Notes: generated from the letters alone by a model not told the origin. DNA of 64,000 bases from Chloroflexota bacterium (GCA_026705605.1 JAPPAK010000002.1:93013-157012), one strand, 5' to 3'. Positions 50,761 through 60,000 are shown, counted from the first letter of the stretch. Numbers and translations: made by a program.

Positions 50761-51082
50761 CGGCGATGGGGGGCGGGGGCGCGAGCGCGCGACGCAGCGA
50801 TTCCTCGTCGGGCACGACCCCCTGCGTCGACACCTTGCCATCGATCGTCACGACGGGCGGGTGCCAGCCTCCGCGCCGCAGCGCATCGAAAATGTGGTTG
50901 AACCAGGGCTTGATGCGAACTTCGACGTGCGGGAGGTCGGAAGCGACGCGCTCGACGAGCCGGACCGTGAGGTCGCACTCCTCGCAGATGGCGTGCGGCA
51001 CGGTGACGAAGAGCTGCCGGCCGGTCATGGGGTAGACCGTCACAACGGTCGCGTCCTCCGAAGCTCCCGCTGAATCGCTCAT
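50750..51082 (-). CDS. Thioredoxin-like protein with CEEC motif
   Basis: A 110-residue protein of glutaredoxin/thioredoxin-like size. A CxxC pair (Cys33-Glu-Glu-Cys36) follows the first strand, and HPPVVTIDGKVSTQG resembles the cis-Pro strand of the fold. It probably reduces disulfides or binds a metal. No signal peptide. Ends in an Ala/Pro-rich tail. The overlapping acyltransferase gene downstream suggests a shared transcript, but no functional link is apparent. Confidence 0.7.
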   Translation of the reverse strand: MSDSAGASEDATVVTVYPMTGRQLFVTVPHAICEECDLTVRLVERVASDLPHVEVRIKPWFNHIFDALRRGGWHPPVVTIDGKVSTQGVVPDEESLRRALAPPPPIADDG

Positions 51083-51148
51083 GCTGTCGAGGGTACGGCA
51101 GGAAGCCGCCGCGCCGCACGTCGGGAGGTAAAGGCGCTCGCCGCTTGG

Positions 51149-52321
51149 CTAGCCCTCTGCCAGCAGGGCGCGCATCCGGTCCACCCCTTCGACGATTTCC
51201 TCGAGCGAGGCGGCGTAGCTGAAGCGCAGGTAGCCCTCGCCCAGGTGGCCGAAGCTCGTCCCCGCGATCACCGCGACACCGGCTTCCTCCAGCAGGCGCT
51301 CCTGCAGGGTGCGAGCGTCGATGCCCGTCCCCGAGATGTTCGGGAAGGCGTAGAACGCGCCGCCCGGGTCGACGCAGCTCACCCCCGGCACGCTGTTGAG
51401 TTCCTCCACGATCACCTTGCGCCGCTCGTCGAACGCCGCCGTCATGACGTCGACCGCATCCTGCGGCCCTTCGAGCGCCTCGACCGCCGCGTACTGGGTG
51501 GCTGCGTTGGGACAGCTGTAGCTGTTAATCGCGAGCCGCTCGGCGAACGGGAACAGGTCGGGCGGGAAGACGCCGTAGCCGAGTCGCCAGCCGGTCATCG
51601 CGTAGGTCTTGCTCCATCCGTCCAGGACGATGAGCCGGTCGCGCAGCTGCGGATAGTTGAGCCAGGACACGTGCGAGCGTCCCTCGTAGAGGATGCGGGA
51701 GTAGATCTCGTCGCTGAGCACGACTACGTCGGGCCAGCGTTCGAGCCCCTCGACGAGGCGCTCGACCTGCTCCCGCGTGTACACGCCGCCCGTCGGGTTC
51801 GCCGGGCTGTTCAGGATGATCAGGCGCGTCCGTTCGTTGATCTGGCTGAGCACCTGGTCGGGGTCGAAGGTGAAGCCGTCGGCTTCGTGCAGTTCGATCG
51901 GCACGGGCGTAGCCCCGGAGAAGCGAATCACCGACTCGTAGATGGGGAAGCCGGGGTTGGGATACAGAATCTCCGCGCCGGGTTCTCCCATCAGCAGCGC
52001 CGCGAAGAACATCACCGGCTTCGCTCCCGGCGTGATCAGTACGGTCTCCGGGTCGACCTCGGCGCCGTGGCGACGCTGCAGGTCGCGGGCCACGGCCTCG
52101 CGCAGTTCGGGGATGCCGGCGCCCGGGGTGTACCCGTGCTTGCCCTCCGCGAGGGCCCGCTTCCCCGCCTGGACGATGTTGCCGGGCGTGGCGAAGTCGG
52201 GCTGACCGATTCCGAGATTGATGATCGAGCGGCCCTCGGCGGCGAGCCTGTTCGCTCGCGCCAGCACCTCGAACGCCGTTTCCGTACCGAGACTCCGGGC
52301 CGCGGCAGTTGGAAGGACCAT
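51149..52321 (-). CDS. Class I/II aminotransferase (AspC-like)
   Basis: A 390-residue fold-type I PLP enzyme. The active lysine is Lys238 (GWSKTYAMTGWRLGY), Asn/Asp contacts lie in NSPANPTGG (171-179) and Asp204-x-x-Tyr207 (SDEIYSRI), and GQPDF near residue 39-43 is the family hallmark. This places it in the 1-gamma subgroup of aspartate/alanine/aromatic aminotransferases. Preferred substrate unknown. Gene is single on the minus strand with a 66-base gap to the thioredoxin-like gene. Confidence 0.93.
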   Translation of the reverse strand: MVLPTAAARSLGTETAFEVLARANRLAAEGRSIINLGIGQPDFATPGNIVQAGKRALAEGKHGYTPGAGIPELREAVARDLQRRHGAEVDPETVLITPGAKPVMFFAALLMGEPGAEILYPNPGFPIYESVIRFSGATPVPIELHEADGFTFDPDQVLSQINERTRLIILNSPANPTGGVYTREQVERLVEGLERWPDVVVLSDEIYSRILYEGRSHVSWLNYPQLRDRLIVLDGWSKTYAMTGWRLGYGVFPPDLFPFAERLAINSYSCPNAATQYAAVEALEGPQDAVDVMTAAFDERRKVIVEELNSVPGVSCVDPGGAFYAFPNISGTGIDARTLQERLLEEAGVAVIAGTSFGHLGEGYLRFSYAASLEEIVEGVDRMRALLAEG

Positions 52322-52488
52322 GGTCGACCTCCGAACCCTGCGATTCGCTTCGGCATCGAGGGTACCCCGCAGCCGGGCGCGACGGCACTCATCGTTTCTT
52401 GACCTCCGACGCGGCCGTCCGCAGGGAATCGCGCGTCTGGCTACCCGGTAGTGGGCTGCCGCCCGGTGGTGGGCGGCACGACTGGCGC

Positions 52489-53463
52489 CTATCGCTCCTT
52501 CCCGATGAGGGTGAGGTAGGCCTCCTCCAGCGAGGACGTGCGTGTGGTCATGTGGTCAACGTGCTCGGCGCCGATGTGGGCCACGATCGGGCCTGCGTCT
52601 TGGTCCGAGGGGATGTGCACGCGGACGGTCTGGAGCATGCCGTCCACGCCGACCTCCACGTGCTGAACCTGCGGCAGTTCGTCAAGCGATGCCTGAAGTC
52701 CCTCCCGCGGTTCGCGCAGGGATATCTCGACGACGGTGGCGCTGCCGAACTGGCGCTTGATCGCCGCGGGGCTGCCCTGCGCGACCACCTCACCGCGGTC
52801 GATCACGATGAGCTCGTCGCAGAGCTCGTCCGCCTCGAGCATGAAGTGTGTCGTCAGCAGGATTGTCCGGCCCCGCTCCTTCAGCTCGCCCACCAGCTGC
52901 CGGAACTCGAAGGCGCCGAGCGGGTCGAGCCCCGATGTCGGCTCGTCCAGGAAGAGCACGTCGGGCTCGGTCAGCAGGGCGCGGGCGAGGTGAAGGCGCT
53001 GCTTCATCCCACGCGAGTACTCGAACACCTTCGAGCCTCCGCGCTCGCCCAGGCCCACGAGGTCAAGAAGCTCGGCGGAGCGGCGATTCGCCTCGCGGGG
53101 CGAGAGGTGGTTGATCGCCGCGAAGTACTGCAGGTTCTGCTCGCCCGTGAGCCGGCCGAAGAGCCCGCGATCGCCGCCGAGCGCGAGACCCGTGCGGCGG
53201 CGAACCTCGCGCGGCTGCGAGGCCACGTCGAACCCCGCGACGCGCGCGCTGCCCGCCGTCGGAAGGAGGAGGGTCGAGAGCATGCGCACGGTGGTCGTCT
53301 TGCCCGCTCCGTTCGGGCCCAGCAGGCCAAAGATCGTGCCCGGCCGGACGTCGAACGAAATGTCGCTCACGGCCACGATCTCGCTGCCTCGGCGGAGGGG
53401 TCCGCCGCGCTGGAACGTCCGCCGCAGGTTGCGGCACTCGATCATGGGAGCGTCACTGGTCAT
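52489..53463 (-). CDS. ABC-2-type transporter ATPase
   Basis: A 324-residue ATPase of the DrrA/NatA drug-export subgroup. Walker A GPNGAGKTT at 49-57, signature EYSRGMKQRLHLARAL, Walker B VLFLDEPTSGLDP and the H-loop TTHFMLEAD are all present. A C-terminal domain of about 90 residues follows, as in DrrA. It overlaps the first permease by four bases (ATGA). With the two permeases upstream it forms a three-gene exporter. Cargo could be a drug, lipid or polysaccharide; not identifiable. Confidence 0.93.
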   Translation of the reverse strand: MTSDAPMIECRNLRRTFQRGGPLRRGSEIVAVSDISFDVRPGTIFGLLGPNGAGKTTTVRMLSTLLLPTAGSARVAGFDVASQPREVRRRTGLALGGDRGLFGRLTGEQNLQYFAAINHLSPREANRRSAELLDLVGLGERGGSKVFEYSRGMKQRLHLARALLTEPDVLFLDEPTSGLDPLGAFEFRQLVGELKERGRTILLTTHFMLEADELCDELIVIDRGEVVAQGSPAAIKRQFGSATVVEISLREPREGLQASLDELPQVQHVEVGVDGMLQTVRVHIPSDQDAGPIVAHIGAEHVDHMTTRTSSLEEAYLTLIGKER

Positions 53464-54254
53464 TCCTCACCTCCTGCGAGGATGCCGCGCTGCCGGGCGG
53501 CCCGGTCGATGAGCGTGAAGACGGCAAGTCCAACCAGCGCGTAGGCGCCGGCGACGGCCAGCTCGAGCAGCAGGTCCGGGGCCACGCTCGCCACGGAGTC
53601 CCCGGCGAACGCACCCCGCAACGCCTTCAGCCCGTGCGTGATCGGCAGCCCGTTGGCAATCACTTCGAGGGCCGTGGGGAGACGGTCGACGGGAATGATC
53701 AGGCCCGTCAGCCCAAGCAATCCCCCATACCCGATCGAGGAGAAGAGGAACCAGTCCTGGTAGAGCGCCGCGAAGTTCCCGAGGAGCAGGGAGATCATGA
53801 GGATGCCTATGGAGATGACGACGACGGCGACCGCATAGGTGAGGTAGTTCAGATCGCCCACACTCAGGTCGATGAGGAGCACGGCGAGGAGCGTCGTGCT
53901 GACTGCGGTGAGCGGGCCGTTGTAGAAGTGGCCGACGCCCCGGGCGAAGTAGGCCGATGCCCGGCTCGCGGGAGAACCGAAGAGCAGGTGCAGCGTCCCG
54001 CCAGAACGGTCGTTGGAGAACGACTGCGTCACGCCGCCGACGTAGATCCAGACGATCGCGTAAACCACCATCCCGATGCCGAAGCGGTCGACATCGCCAA
54101 TCGACGCGAATCGCCCTATGAGAATGAAATTGAACAGGGTGAGAAACGGCGCGAGGACGATGTTGCTGAAGTAGGGAAAGGGTGTCAGCCAGTGGAAGAG
54201 ACCCCGGTAGGAGAGGTAGGCCTGGAGGTAGAAGTTCTGGACCCTGTCGACCAT
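53460..54254 (-). CDS. ABC-2-type permease
   Basis: A 264-residue membrane protein with six hydrophobic segments, typical of ABC-2 permeases. The segment LLGLTGLIIPVDRLPTALEVIANGLPITHGLKALRG near the C-terminus is the characteristic ABC-2 pattern. It begins one base after the stop of the other permease and overlaps the ATPase gene, so all three are translated as one unit. It forms half of the channel, probably a heterodimer with its neighbour. Confidence 0.9.
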   Translation of the reverse strand: MVDRVQNFYLQAYLSYRGLFHWLTPFPYFSNIVLAPFLTLFNFILIGRFASIGDVDRFGIGMVVYAIVWIYVGGVTQSFSNDRSGGTLHLLFGSPASRASAYFARGVGHFYNGPLTAVSTTLLAVLLIDLSVGDLNYLTYAVAVVVISIGILMISLLLGNFAALYQDWFLFSSIGYGGLLGLTGLIIPVDRLPTALEVIANGLPITHGLKALRGAFAGDSVASVAPDLLLELAVAGAYALVGLAVFTLIDRAARQRGILAGGEE

Positions 54255-54255
54255 C

Positions 54256-55035
54256 TCAGCCCTCCGTCAGCCCACCGGAGAGGCGAGCGCGCCTCTCCGC
54301 TCGCAGGAAGAGCGCGACTTCGACGACGGCCAGGAGGACCAGGAGACCAACCGCCGGCAGCCAGTTGAGAGCGACGCGACCGAGGTCTTCCTTCCCGTTG
54401 ATGGACCAGATGAGCGCCTCCATCGCCCACGAGGTCGGCAGCAGGCGGGCGAGCCACTCGAACCAGTTGGGGAGGAGGGAGATGGGGTAGAAGAAGCCGC
54501 TGAGGACCACACCCAGGGGCATGATCGCGTTGAAGAAGCCGCCCTGGGCGCCCACCAGGAAGCTGAGCGGCGCGAACAGAAACTGGAGCGCGACGACCGC
54601 GAGCACGACCAGCGTGAGCGACAGTGCGAAAGCGGTGGCGTGTTCGATCCCGGCTATCTCCCGGGCGACCAGCAGGGCTGCCGCGAACGACAGCAGGCCG
54701 ACCAGTGCAAAGAACACCACGTAGGCGAGGGACTTCCCCAGCATTACGAGCGTGAGTGGAGAACGGGACAGCAGGTTCAACTCGAGCGTGCCTGCCCAGC
54801 GTTCGTCCAGGAGGGAGAAGCCGGTTCGGAACACGCATACGTTCCAAACAACGACGAACGCCGCGCCAATGGCAATGGAGAGGGAGACGCCCTGTTCCAC
54901 GCTGGCGCGAGCGATCCAGGCTGCGGCTGCGGCGGTTGGGACCTGGCTGATCGCGATCATCAGGATCTGGTAGCGGCTCGCGGTGACGCGCCACTGCTGC
55001 AGGAAGGCCCCTTGAAGTGCGTACAGGTGGCCCAC
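54256..55035 (-). CDS. ABC-2-type permease
   Basis: A 259-residue membrane protein with six hydrophobic segments; it contains SLLPNWFEWLARLLPTSWAMEAL, the ABC-2 signature before the last helix. The GTG start at 55035 is supported by AAAGGAG five bases upstream, while the upstream in-frame extension has no ribosome-binding site. First gene of the exporter operon. A 180-base gap separates it from the GNAT gene upstream. Confidence 0.88.
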   Translation of the reverse strand: MGHLYALQGAFLQQWRVTASRYQILMIAISQVPTAAAAAWIARASVEQGVSLSIAIGAAFVVVWNVCVFRTGFSLLDERWAGTLELNLLSRSPLTLVMLGKSLAYVVFFALVGLLSFAAALLVAREIAGIEHATAFALSLTLVVLAVVALQFLFAPLSFLVGAQGGFFNAIMPLGVVLSGFFYPISLLPNWFEWLARLLPTSWAMEALIWSINGKEDLGRVALNWLPAVGLLVLLAVVEVALFLRAERRARLSGGLTEG

Positions 55036-55215
55036 GGCGCTCCTTTCTACGAAAGACGCATGGCCCGGCTCCTCCCGATGAGGAACCACGAGTCCCGCCG
55101 TTCGAGGACGACTTCCCGACGGCTGGGAACGGTGCAGAAAAGACTAGGAACCCGGCTTCCACCAGACTTGCAGCCGAGGGCCGTAGGGTCTAGTTCGCCG
55201 CTCGAAGCCTGCGCT

Positions 55216-55638
55216 CTAGAGGTTGCGCACGTATCGCGCCATGCCTGCGTCGAGACCGTAACCAGCAGCTTTCCAGAAGCCCGTGGCCCAGGGATGGTCC
55301 CTTTCGACGAGGGCGGTGATTCGCTTCGCCCCCATGTCAGCGAGGCGAGCCTCCACGTCGGAGACCAGCCTGCGAGCAATACCCTGCCTCTGGTAGTCCG
55401 GATGCACTGCCAGCCTGTAGATATTGCCGCGCCAGCCGTCGAAGCCTCCGATGACGGTCCCGACGATGCGCCCCTCCTCCTCAGCAACGAGCAGCACCGA
55501 AGTGCTCCCGTTCGCCGCCTGCCGGACGTCGCCGGGGGAATCTGTCGCGCCAACGGTTCCGTAGGCCTCTCGCCACAGGGCCAGGACCGCTTCCAACTCA
55601 TCCTCGCGAACCTCTCTCACGGAGGCGTGACGAGCCAT
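55216..55638 (-). CDS. GNAT-family N-acetyltransferase
   Basis: A 140-residue single-domain GNAT. Motif A is visible as YRLAVHPDYQRQGIARRLV (acetyl-CoA pyrophosphate loop QRQGIA), followed by FWKAAGYG of motif B. Substrate unknown; proteins, antibiotics and metabolites are all possible. The ATG at 55638 lies four bases after the stop of the double GNAT gene, so the two are co-transcribed. Confidence 0.85.
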   Translation of the reverse strand: MARHASVREVREDELEAVLALWREAYGTVGATDSPGDVRQAANGSTSVLLVAEEEGRIVGTVIGGFDGWRGNIYRLAVHPDYQRQGIARRLVSDVEARLADMGAKRITALVERDHPWATGFWKAAGYGLDAGMARYVRNL

Positions 55639-55642
55639 GCCT

Positions 55643-56752
55643 CTACGTCTCCCAATCCTCTTGGAGGATGGAGTAGAGGAGGTCGTCAACGCGTCTTCCG
55701 TGAACGACTCGGTTGCTGCGCAGAATGCCCTCACGCTTCATCCCAAGCTTCTCGAGAACGCGGGCCGACGGGTCATTGCCGACAGGCACGAAGGCATAGA
55801 TGCGAGCCAGCCCACGGTCCTCGAAACCGTGGGCGACCACGGTGCTTGCTGCTTCGGTCATCAGGCCACCCCCCCAGAGTGACCTGGCGATGGAATAGCC
55901 GAGCGTGGCGGAGCCGGGACTCTCCCGGCGGAGGTAGATGCTGCCAGAGCACCGCTCCTCATGGACGATTGCCCACATCGAGACTGCTTCGGGGTCGTAC
56001 AGCATGGCCTTCGCGACGAACTCCTCAGCATCGGAGTGGGAGTACGGTTCGGGCAGCCCCAGGTAACGGTTCCACTCCGGGTCGGTCGCGAAGGCATAGA
56101 CGTCTTCGATATCGCCTGGACGGAACCTTCTCAGTACGAGCCGTGCGGTTGTCAGCTCGGGGAGCTGGTTGCGATCGGTCGTCTCGTATTCCCCGGACGG
56201 GAGCGCGGTAGCGGGCAGCGTTCCACCAGGGCTATTCCACTCGCTTCTCAAGATCGCGTAGCGGGCAATTTCGCGTCCCCCTCGCTCGATCTGGTCCCTC
56301 CGCTGGACACCTTCGCGAGTCATTCCGAGCCTCTCCATCAGGCGCAGCGAACGCCCGTTGCGCGCGTCCGCTTCCGCGAAGATTCGCGCAAGTCCGTACT
56401 CCCGGAACCCCCAATCGACCACGGCGGTCGCGGCCTCCGTCGCCAGGCCTTGTCCCCACATGTCCCCGGCAAGGTCGTAGCCCAACTCGGCCGCCTTCGA
56501 CTCAGAATCAACCTCGAGGCTCACGAGACCGACAACACGACCCTCGGACTCCATCGCGAACACGGCTTCCTTGTCCCACGAGATCACCACTGATCGCGCA
56601 ACCATGTGTTCCGTAACCCCACGGTCGTACGGCCGTGGGTAGAACGCTGCCCACTGCGGGTCACTCGCGTAGCGGAGAACATCGTCGATGTCCGAGAGCC
56701 GAAACGGCCTGAGGAGAAGGCGCTCCGTTCTCAGTTCGGTGGGCTTGGTCAC
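55643..56752 (-). CDS. Tandem-domain GNAT acetyltransferase (RimJ/RimL type)
   Basis: A 369-residue protein formed by two RimJ/RimL-like GNAT domains in one chain. Domain 1 (about 5-175): ELRTERLLLRPFRLSDIDDV, GYDLAGDMWGQGLATEA, MERLGMTREG. Domain 2 (about 190-369): ELTTARLVLRRFRPGDIEDV, GYSIARSLWGGGLMTEA, LEKLGMKREG. In domain 2 the acetyl-CoA loop is GGGLMT instead of GQGLAT. Such fusions may have one catalytic and one substrate-binding domain. The GTG start is used. It is followed by a third, separate GNAT gene four bases downstream. Confidence 0.88.
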   Translation of the reverse strand: MTKPTELRTERLLLRPFRLSDIDDVLRYASDPQWAAFYPRPYDRGVTEHMVARSVVISWDKEAVFAMESEGRVVGLVSLEVDSESKAAELGYDLAGDMWGQGLATEAATAVVDWGFREYGLARIFAEADARNGRSLRLMERLGMTREGVQRRDQIERGGREIARYAILRSEWNSPGGTLPATALPSGEYETTDRNQLPELTTARLVLRRFRPGDIEDVYAFATDPEWNRYLGLPEPYSHSDAEEFVAKAMLYDPEAVSMWAIVHEERCSGSIYLRRESPGSATLGYSIARSLWGGGLMTEAASTVVAHGFEDRGLARIYAFVPVGNDPSARVLEKLGMKREGILRSNRVVHGRRVDDLLYSILQEDWET

Positions 56753-56898
56753 GGCCGGTGCTCCTCCTGGTCAGTTGAGCCGCTGCTTCCCACCGTACAG
56801 TCGACCAGCCTGGTTGTGGGTCGGTGCCTGTGCTCGCCTTGTCGGCCGAGCGTCCGCCGTGACGCAGCGAAGAGGCGTGATCGTGACCGTCCGGGCGG

Positions 56899-57831
56899 TC
56901 ATGCGAGTGCGGCTTCGACCTGACGTTCCAGCTCAGCAACCTTCGACATGTGCCCGGCAAGGAGCTCGTAGTCGTCCTGAACTGCCGCAGCGTGAGCCCT
57001 CCCCAGGCATAGTGCCTGCCTGCTCTTGAGGTCGGCGAGCTCCGAGTCGACATCGTGCAAGAACCAGGCGTAGTCCAGGGCTCGTCTCATGCCCAACGGC
57101 AACGCGAATCTTCGCAGGTGCTCCAGGCCCTGCTCTCCCAGCTCCCCAGCCCTGAGGGTGGCAGCCACGGACTCAACCGCCTCGGGGCCGATAACCACTC
57201 CCGAGGGAACCGTGGCTCTGGACTCCCTGTAGGCCTGAGCAAAGGACTGAATCGCCATCCCGGAAAGCTCTTCGGGAGTTGGGCTCTTGACGCGAACGGG
57301 CGAGTGCCACCGGCGGTATGGACCGCTCCCGTACGGGACCAACTCGGCTCTCCAGGCGCGATCAAGCGCTTCAAGGGCGATCGGCACCGCGGGGTATCCG
57401 TCGGGATCGTGCACGACAACGTCATCGCCTTCGATGCCGAGCGCGAGGACGAAGTGATCGACCCCGTTCCCTCCCTGGCTATCGGGCTGGTAAGGGAGCT
57501 CTCCCACGTCCAGCGGACCGAGCAACACCGGCCCATCGTCGAGCTGTCGGGCCAGCGCTTCCGCGGGCATGGGGGCGCCGTCGGACTCCGCTTCCTCGGC
57601 CACCTTGAATCCCAGTAGCCCGAACGCCCGAGACAGGCCCACATCCGGCATGGATGCCCAGCCGCTCAAGAACAGCGTCTGAGACTCCGCGAGCCAGAAG
57701 GCTCCCAGCCCCACGCCAGACAGGACTTCGAGCAGCCGTGGCTCGATCGTCTCGCCGACGCTATCCAGGAGCATCGCGGCCGAGTTCGCGTAGCAGTAGG
57801 GACCGTTGCCGATGTAGCCCAACATGGACAT
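56899..57831 (-). CDS. BtrH-N/C39-like protein
   Basis: A 310-residue protein. The N-terminal half has a cysteine-peptidase-like arrangement: Cys13 in GPYCYANSAAMLL, His126 in VDHFVLALG and Asp142 or Asp144 in VHDPDGYP, as in C39 bacteriocin-type peptidases and the BtrH acyltransferase family. The C-terminal 130 residues are helical and unfamiliar. No ABC exporter or peptide precursor gene is adjacent. BtrH-like proteins transfer acyl groups in butirosin synthesis, so hydrolase and transferase roles are both open. No signal peptide. Confidence 0.6.
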   Translation of the reverse strand: MSMLGYIGNGPYCYANSAAMLLDSVGETIEPRLLEVLSGVGLGAFWLAESQTLFLSGWASMPDVGLSRAFGLLGFKVAEEAESDGAPMPAEALARQLDDGPVLLGPLDVGELPYQPDSQGGNGVDHFVLALGIEGDDVVVHDPDGYPAVPIALEALDRAWRAELVPYGSGPYRRWHSPVRVKSPTPEELSGMAIQSFAQAYRESRATVPSGVVIGPEAVESVAATLRAGELGEQGLEHLRRFALPLGMRRALDYAWFLHDVDSELADLKSRQALCLGRAHAAAVQDDYELLAGHMSKVAELERQVEAALA

Positions 57832-57998
57832 CTCACACTCGCCTGACCGCTTCGCGGAACGATCGTGATCCGACCGCCACGCGTCCCCGGAACTCTAGCC
57901 CACGGTGGCCCCTCAGCACGACCCTCGGACTCACATGAAGACTGAGGGCCACGCACTACACTGTGCACGCCGCGCCGCGGCCGGAGAGGTGATCGGGG

Positions 57999-58211
57999 AT
58001 GAGCTTGTCCACGCACCCCCAGTTCCTCCAGACGCATCAGCCCGATGAGCGCTGCGGTGGCTGCTGGACCGCGTTTCCCCGGCCATGTCGATGCGGCGGG
58101 CAGATTCACGCGGAGCGCGGGGACGAAAGCGCGGCCGGAGACATCTGGCTCAGGCGATGGTGTTCCGAGTGCGGCATCGATTGGGACGAGCCGATTCGCG
58201 CCAAAACGTAG
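57999..58211 (+). CDS. Small Cys-rich (zinc-ribbon-like) protein
   Basis: A 70-residue open frame with three cysteine pairs: Cys19-x2-Cys22, Cys30-x-Cys32 and Cys55-x2-Cys58, spaced as in small zinc-binding ribbons. The ATG at 57999 has only GGGG upstream, a weak ribosome-binding site. I do not recognise a family. Coding preference looks like the neighbours, and the cysteines and the absence of a convincing gene on the other strand support it, but it could be spurious. Confidence 0.45.
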   Translation: MSLSTHPQFLQTHQPDERCGGCWTAFPRPCRCGGQIHAERGDESAAGDIWLRRWCSECGIDWDEPIRAKT

Positions 58212-58250
58212 CCGGCGCCGTGGCGCTCCCGGACACCGCTGGCGAACCCG

Positions 58251-58604
58251 TCAGGCCTCCGGCTGGAAGTGGGGGTGAGCCACCGCCTCATCGGGCCAGA
58301 GGAAGTCGAACCCCGCCGCCAGCGCGTACTGCCGATCAAGGTCCTCCCGGTCACCGATGTGCAGGTAGACGTCCGCCTCGAACTGCGCTTTCACGTCCGG
58401 CAGCATGTGCTTCGAGACGACGAAGTCGACCTCGATGTCGTGCGCGGCCCAGATGGCCCGTTGACCGCTCAGCGTGCGATCGGAGCAGCTGCCGATCAGG
58501 AAGCCCTTGTCGCGTACCAGGCGCACCATGTCCATCGTCAGAACGCCGGGCGGATCGCCCACTTCCAGCGTGCCGTCGATATCGAAGCTGATCAGAACTA
58601 CCAC
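58251..58604 (-). CDS. Small HAD-superfamily phosphatase-like protein
   Basis: A 117-residue compact HAD protein. Motif I is FDIDGTLE with Asp8 and Asp10, motif II lies around LIGSCSDRT, and IGDREDLD (83-90) supplies the motif IV acidic residues; Lys65 (SKHMLP) may be motif III. Without a cap domain it fits phosphoglycolate- or polynucleotide-type phosphatases. The GTG start at 58604 has GAGGAG upstream. It follows the thiolase-fold gene on the same strand with a 31-base gap. Confidence 0.8.
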   Translation of the reverse strand: MVVLISFDIDGTLEVGDPPGVLTMDMVRLVRDKGFLIGSCSDRTLSGQRAIWAAHDIEVDFVVSKHMLPDVKAQFEADVYLHIGDREDLDRQYALAAGFDFLWPDEAVAHPHFQPEA

Positions 58605-58635
58605 GGGCCACTCCTCGTCCTTGCCTCGACCGTGA

Positions 58636-59958
58636 CTAGTCGGGGCTGGCGCTCCAGACGGTGAAGTTCCCCCCGAGGGGCATCGGCCCGCCCGAGACCG
58701 CCACTTCCGGCTCGACGCCGGTAACCTGCCGCGCGCCGGCGCGGCCCTGCAGCTGCTGGATACAGTCCGTGTGCATCCAGACTCGACTGCGGCCGCTGCC
58801 GACATTCCCACCGCTGGGGGAGACCGGGTTGGGGCCTTCGATGCTGATATCGGTCTGGTAGAAGTCCAGCGCTTCCCCGAACTTGATCCCGCGATAGCCC
58901 AGGCCCTCCAGGTGGAACTGGTGGAAGAGCGAGAAGCCGTCGTACATGTTCTCGAAGGAAAGATCGTCGGCGGTGATGCCCGCGCCTTCGTAGATCTTGC
59001 GAGCGGTGCGCGCTGTCTCGGCTTCCACCTCATCGAGCGTGGGCGTCAGGCTGCGCGGCCGGGCGTTGCTGGACGCGTGGTTGAGGATGTAGACCGGCTT
59101 CTGCTTCATGTCCGCCGCGCGCTCGGCCGTGGAGAAGAGGTAGGCGCCGGACATCATGATGGGAATGTCGTTGTCGAACAGGTTGGCGGGCTTCGCGATC
59201 CAGCGCGCCGCGAGATAGTCCTCTCGTCCGAGCTCCTCGGGCCGGTGCTGCGCCCAGTAGCCCTCGGGGAACATCAGCCCGTTGCGCCGCGAATTCTCCA
59301 TGAACGGCGCCATCATCTCGTGCGTCTTGCCGTACTTCCGGCAGTACTCCGCGAACTGCAGGGCCGTGCCGTACGAGGCGGGACCGCCCCAGAGCCGCGT
59401 GATGGCGGCGGTGCCGGGCAGCGTATCCTCGACGTTGGCCCCACTCTGGTAGTAGCGCCCCTCAAAGTTGTGCCAGCTCTTGACGACCAGGCAGGTGTGC
59501 GTCAGACCGTCGCCCACGGCCTGCGCCGCCACATTGAGCGCGTTCGACATGCAGCCGGGGCCGTACATCGTGAACTGGACGTTGGTCAGCTCCGGCATAT
59601 TCGCCAGCAGCCACTCGGCGCTGAGCTTCGCGACGCCGTCAAGCGGGTCATCCGTCTGGTTGAAGCTCTCGATCACGTCCATGGGAAGCGGCTTGCCCTC
59701 CTCCCAGAACGCGCCGGTCGTGGTCACCGGGACGACCACGAGGCCATCGATCTGCTCGGGCGCGACGCCGGCGTCGGCGATCGCCTTCCGCAGCGCCTGA
59801 ATCGTGATCGCGCCCACGCACGTCTCGGGCCGGCCGTCCCAGCGTCGGGAGGTCGGCCCGTGGCCGACGCCGACGGCAGCGACCTTTCCCCGGTGCTCCC
59901 AGATGCCGAGCCCTTCGTCGTTGCGGTACATCGCATCAGGTGCGGTTGGTGTCGTCAT
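58636..59958 (-). CDS. Thiolase-fold protein, SCP-x/Ltp2 type
   Basis: A 440-residue thiolase-superfamily protein. The first active cysteine aligns with Cys136 (YGPGCMSNAL). However the catalytic GHP histidine is replaced by Arg390 in GGNVGSGRSRV, and the second cysteine position reads AVSGGPMPLGG. It keeps ENMYDGFSLFHQFHLEGLG, typical of SCP-x and Ltp2 proteins. Ltp2-type enzymes, which pair with DUF35 proteins, work as retro-aldolases on steroid side chains; an acyltransferase role looks less likely here. The ATG at 59958 has AAGGAG eight bases upstream. It follows the DUF35 gene by 42 bases. Confidence 0.85.
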   Translation of the reverse strand: MTTPTAPDAMYRNDEGLGIWEHRGKVAAVGVGHGPTSRRWDGRPETCVGAITIQALRKAIADAGVAPEQIDGLVVVPVTTTGAFWEEGKPLPMDVIESFNQTDDPLDGVAKLSAEWLLANMPELTNVQFTMYGPGCMSNALNVAAQAVGDGLTHTCLVVKSWHNFEGRYYQSGANVEDTLPGTAAITRLWGGPASYGTALQFAEYCRKYGKTHEMMAPFMENSRRNGLMFPEGYWAQHRPEELGREDYLAARWIAKPANLFDNDIPIMMSGAYLFSTAERAADMKQKPVYILNHASSNARPRSLTPTLDEVEAETARTARKIYEGAGITADDLSFENMYDGFSLFHQFHLEGLGYRGIKFGEALDFYQTDISIEGPNPVSPSGGNVGSGRSRVWMHTDCIQQLQGRAGARQVTGVEPEVAVSGGPMPLGGNFTVWSASPD

Positions 59959-60000
59959 TGCGCGCACTCCTTGCCGTAGGGGCCGTCGGATAGGTCGGGA

